Origin: a bacterium
GTDB taxonomy: Bacteria > BMS3Abin14
DNA length: 14,145 nt
Reading direction: 5' to 3'
Assembly (NCBI GenBank): GCA_020350725.1
Contig: CP070719.1
Coordinates: 1,302,202-1,316,346 of the forward strand
Shown: positions 12,586 to 14,145 of the stretch, one piece after another
Layout: every line of letters starts with the position of its first letter
How positions within the stretch are numbered: the first letter of the stretch is position 1
The notes under the pieces: model-generated
Told to the model about the DNA's origin: nothing
Database searches by the model: none
What the model saw: only the letters and a program-made list of their open reading frames with translations
Position numbers and translations under genes: made by a program

Positions 12586-13164
12586 ATGAAAGTCGTCGAC
12601 TGCCGAGGGATGGCCTGCCCGGGACCTGTCATCCAGGCGAAAAAGACCCTGGAGGGGCTCGGGGGTGGTGAGGCGTTCGTCATCGAGGTCGATTCCGAGG
12701 CGAGCAGGGAGAACGTGCGTCGCTTCGCGGAGGGAAGGGGGGCAGGTGTCCGGATCGACGAGCTCACCGGCGGGGCGTACAGGCTCACCATCACCTCGGG
12801 GCGGAGCGCGGGGGGGGAGGCCCCGGACCATCCCCCGGTGGTCTTCATAACCGGTGACGCCCTCGGCCGGGGCGATGACAGGCTGGGGGGGATCCTCATG
12901 GAGGGGTTCATCAACACCCTGATCGAACAGGACCCGGTACCGGACAAGGTCCTGATGATGAACTCAGGGGTCCGGCTCGCCGTGGACGGCTCACCCGTTC
13001 TGGACGCCCTGCGCACCCTCATGGACAGAGGCTGTGAGGTCCTCGTCTGCGGAACATGCCTCGACTTCTTCTCCCTGACGGAGAGGCTGGCGGCGGGGTC
13101 GGTCTCAAACATGTACGACATCCAGGGAGCGCTCCTCAGGGCCTCGAGCGTGATCAGGCCCTAG
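12586..13164 (+). CDS. yedF: YedF-type selenium-metabolism protein (TusA-like + DsrE-like)
   Basis: The 192-residue protein has an N-terminal TusA/SirA-like domain with VDCRGMACPGPVI (residues 4-16) and the conserved Cys11, and a C-terminal DsrE-like domain with NSGVRLAVDGSPVLDAL and EVLVCGTCLDFF (Cys155, Cys158). This two-domain layout is the YedF family linked to selenium use in bacteria that carry selD. It is thought to bind or deliver selenium or a persulfide-type species, but its exact chemistry is not settled. AAAGG lies 10 bases before the ATG. selD follows 328 bp downstream in the same direction, which is the expected neighbourhood. Confidence 0.92.
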   Translation: MKVVDCRGMACPGPVIQAKKTLEGLGGGEAFVIEVDSEASRENVRRFAEGRGAGVRIDELTGGAYRLTITSGRSAGGEAPDHPPVVFITGDALGRGDDRLGGILMEGFINTLIEQDPVPDKVLMMNSGVRLAVDGSPVLDALRTLMDRGCEVLVCGTCLDFFSLTERLAAGSVSNMYDIQGALLRASSVIRP

Positions 13165-13199
13165 GAGCTTGCGGTTCCCGGTCTCGAGTCAATTGCACT

Positions 13200-13349
13200 G
13201 GATTGCCCATTCAGCCCCTTCCGGAAGGGGTTGATCTCAAGGATCCTGATTACCTTGACAAAGAGACATTGGATCGACTGGATGAATATGACACCGAAAA
13301 CAGGCCGTCTTCTGTCAGATCCCATTTTCTGCCTGAGAAGATCGGATAA
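13200..13349 (+). pseudogene. Possible gene remnant or small ORF
   Basis: An open frame translates as a plausible acidic segment (EGVDLKDPDYLDKETLDRL, then RPSSVRSHFLPEKIG) ending in TAA at 13347-13349. There is no ATG in the plausible part; upstream the frame runs into the shadow of yedF. Codon use is more AT-rich than in neighbouring genes. It may be the tail of a lost gene or a short gene starting at TTG near 13203. I do not recognise the family. Confidence 0.25.
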
Positions 13350-13385
13350 AAAGGGACGGAAATTTACCGATACATGACGTGAACT

Positions 13386-13408
13386 CCCAGACGAAAGTCT
13401 GGTATGAT
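13386..13408 (+). promoter_or_regulatory. Candidate extended -10 promoter for selD
   Basis: TATGAT at 13403-13408 is preceded by TGG, giving an extended -10 form, and a hairpin-forming CCAGACGAAAGTCTGG fills the spacer. A recognisable -35 is lacking. Distance to the selD ATG is about 85 bases. Confidence 0.3.
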
Positions 13409-13492
13409 CTGTTTGGATCACCCGCGACCCGGGATCTTGAACCCGGGAGGTGGGACTTGGGACCTGGAACCTGAACCCCGGAACACGGTACA

Positions 13493-14145
13493 ATGAATAA
13501 ACGCAAGGACATCTACCGCCTGACCTCCCTGGTCCAGGCAGCCGGTTGAGCGGCCAAGCTGGGTCCGGCGGACCTGCACGAGCTCCTCAAGCCTTTGGCC
13601 GCCAGCAGTGAGCGCGACCCCCGCCTCCTGGTGGGATCGGAGACGGCCGACGACGCCGCGGTCTTCCGTCTCGACGACAGGACCGCCCTGGTCCAGACCC
13701 TCGACATCATAACGCCCATCGTGGACGACCCCTTCGACTTCGGCTACATCGCCGCGGTCAACGCCCTGTCGGACGTGTACGCCATGGGAGGCACACCCCT
13801 GACGGCCCTGACCTTTCTCGCCTTCGACACCTGCGACCTCGACATCACGGGGGCGGGGTACATCCTGATCGGGGCCCTGGCGGCCCTGGCAGAGGCTCGA
13901 TGCGCACTGATCGGGGGGCACACCGTCATGGACCCGGAGATCAAGTTCGGTCTGTCCGTCACGGGTACCGTTCATCCGGACCGGGTGCTGACCAACGCAG
14001 GCGCCCGGGACGGGGACCTGATCTACCTGACCAAGCCCCTCGGAACCGGCATCACGGCGACGGCCCTGAAGGCGCAGCTGGCCCCGGACGAGCTGGTGGA
14101 GAAGGCCACGGGGTGGATGAAGACCCCGAACCGGGAGGCCGCGGC
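13493..14145 (+). CDS. selD: Selenide, water dikinase SelD, selenocysteine-containing (3' end beyond window)
   Basis: SelD makes selenophosphate from selenide and ATP, the selenium donor for selenocysteine. The frame reads MNKRKDIYRLTSLVQAAG, then TGA at codon 19 (13547-13549), then AAKLGPADLHELLKPL and on without another stop for about 200 codons to the window edge. The family has Cys or Sec at exactly this place (Cys17 of the E. coli enzyme), followed by the essential lysine (here Lys22), so TGA encodes selenocysteine. Further family motifs are SETADDAAVFRL, TLDIITPIVDDPFDFGYIAA, NALSDVYAMGGTPLTAL and IGGHTVMD. About 217 codons of a usual 340-350 are present. No strong ribosome binding site precedes the ATG; an in-frame TGA at 13472-13474 rules out much earlier starts. 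A stop-respecting caller would start this gene late or miss it. Confidence 0.93.
13547..13590 (+). promoter_or_regulatory. Sec UGA codon with candidate bacterial SECIS hairpin
   Basis: Directly after the TGA (13547-13549), GGTCC (13562-13566) pairs with GGACC (13570-13574) around GGC. AGCT on either side (about 13557-13560 and 13582-13585) can close a lower stem with internal mismatches. The apical stem starts within 12-17 bases of the UGA and contains GGUC, as expected for a SelB-bound bacterial SECIS. The fold was judged by eye. Confidence 0.6.

Larger units (their letters stand above)
13165..13492 (+). other. yedF-selD spacer: hairpins, promoter candidate, 7-nt word run
   Basis: CCCCTT-CCGG-AAGGGG (13215-13230) can form a hairpin but lacks a real T tract. 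An open frame ending at 13349 looks like a gene remnant. CCAGAC-GAAA-GTCTGG (13387-13402) overlaps a candidate promoter. CCCGGG is repeated at 13428-13433 and 13442-13447 and can form a stem. From 13452 to 13486 the leader is five 7-nt words: GGGACTT, GGGACCT, GGAACCT, GAACCCC, GGAACAC. The last word ends six bases before the selD ATG. Confidence 0.55.

Noticed and set aside
13165-13260. tRNA-Sec (selC) gene after yedF
   Set aside because: No cloverleaf arms or TTCGA-type T-loop in the right place; the open frame explains the sequence better.
13547-13549. TGA read as a frameshift or nonsense mutation in selD
   Set aside because: It sits exactly at the known catalytic Cys/Sec position with intact sequence on both sides, next to yedF.

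Overview
The window reads as chromosomal DNA of a GC-rich, probably anaerobic bacterium, most like the Desulfobacterota / former Deltaproteobacteria. This rests on gene content only: a B12-dependent (class II) ribonucleotide reductase, a YedF-SelD selenium pair in which SelD itself carries a UGA selenocysteine codon, a small 2x[4Fe-4S] ferredoxin, and a creatininase-family hydrolase. No rRNA, tRNA, transposase, phage gene or CRISPR array was seen, so the lineage call is tentative.

Layout. 1-792: gene-free, mosaic of short repeats. 793-4121 (minus): purD, purE and two tandem Sua5/YrdC-family genes; the last paralogue has lost two of the four KRSN tetrad residues. 4122-4790: second mosaic. 4791-5483 (minus): HAD phosphatase. 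5484-5891: third mosaic. 5892-6611 (plus): creatininase-family hydrolase. 6612-6780: short mosaic. 6781-7563 (minus): SpoU/TrmH RNA methyltransferase. 7564-7850: mosaic, followed by a consensus-like promoter and a roughly 200-base, hairpin-rich leader. 8104-8634 (plus): thioredoxin and a zinc-ribbon protein, closed by a strong bidirectional terminator. 8729-8899 (minus): a 56-residue ferredoxin with a TTG start. 8916-9900: the longest mosaic. 9901-12258 (minus): nrdJ, with two NrdR-box-like sites 31 bp apart upstream. 12586 to the end (plus): yedF and the 5' part of selD.

How the genes fit together. purD and purE are steps of de novo purine synthesis. The intact Sua5/YrdC protein makes threonylcarbamoyl-AMP for tRNA t6A. 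NrdJ makes deoxynucleotides, and the thioredoxin nearby is a plausible electron donor. SelD makes selenophosphate, and the organism needs the selenocysteine machinery to make SelD.

The most unusual feature is the intergenic DNA. About a quarter of the window consists of dispersed repeat modules in a largely fixed order and orientation: a GCGGGGACGCGG-type word, a GAGGGGGCGAG word, a CCAGAGGCCAGAG word, an ATTGCGAAC...GAAGCAAT hairpin, exactly four 7-nt AATCACN units, then GCSGTYTCAAC and GTGAACYG words. The AATCACN modules point towards the nearest gene end, so that purD-tsaC and the methyltransferase gene are bracketed by inward-facing copies. I know of no described element with this architecture but could not search for one.
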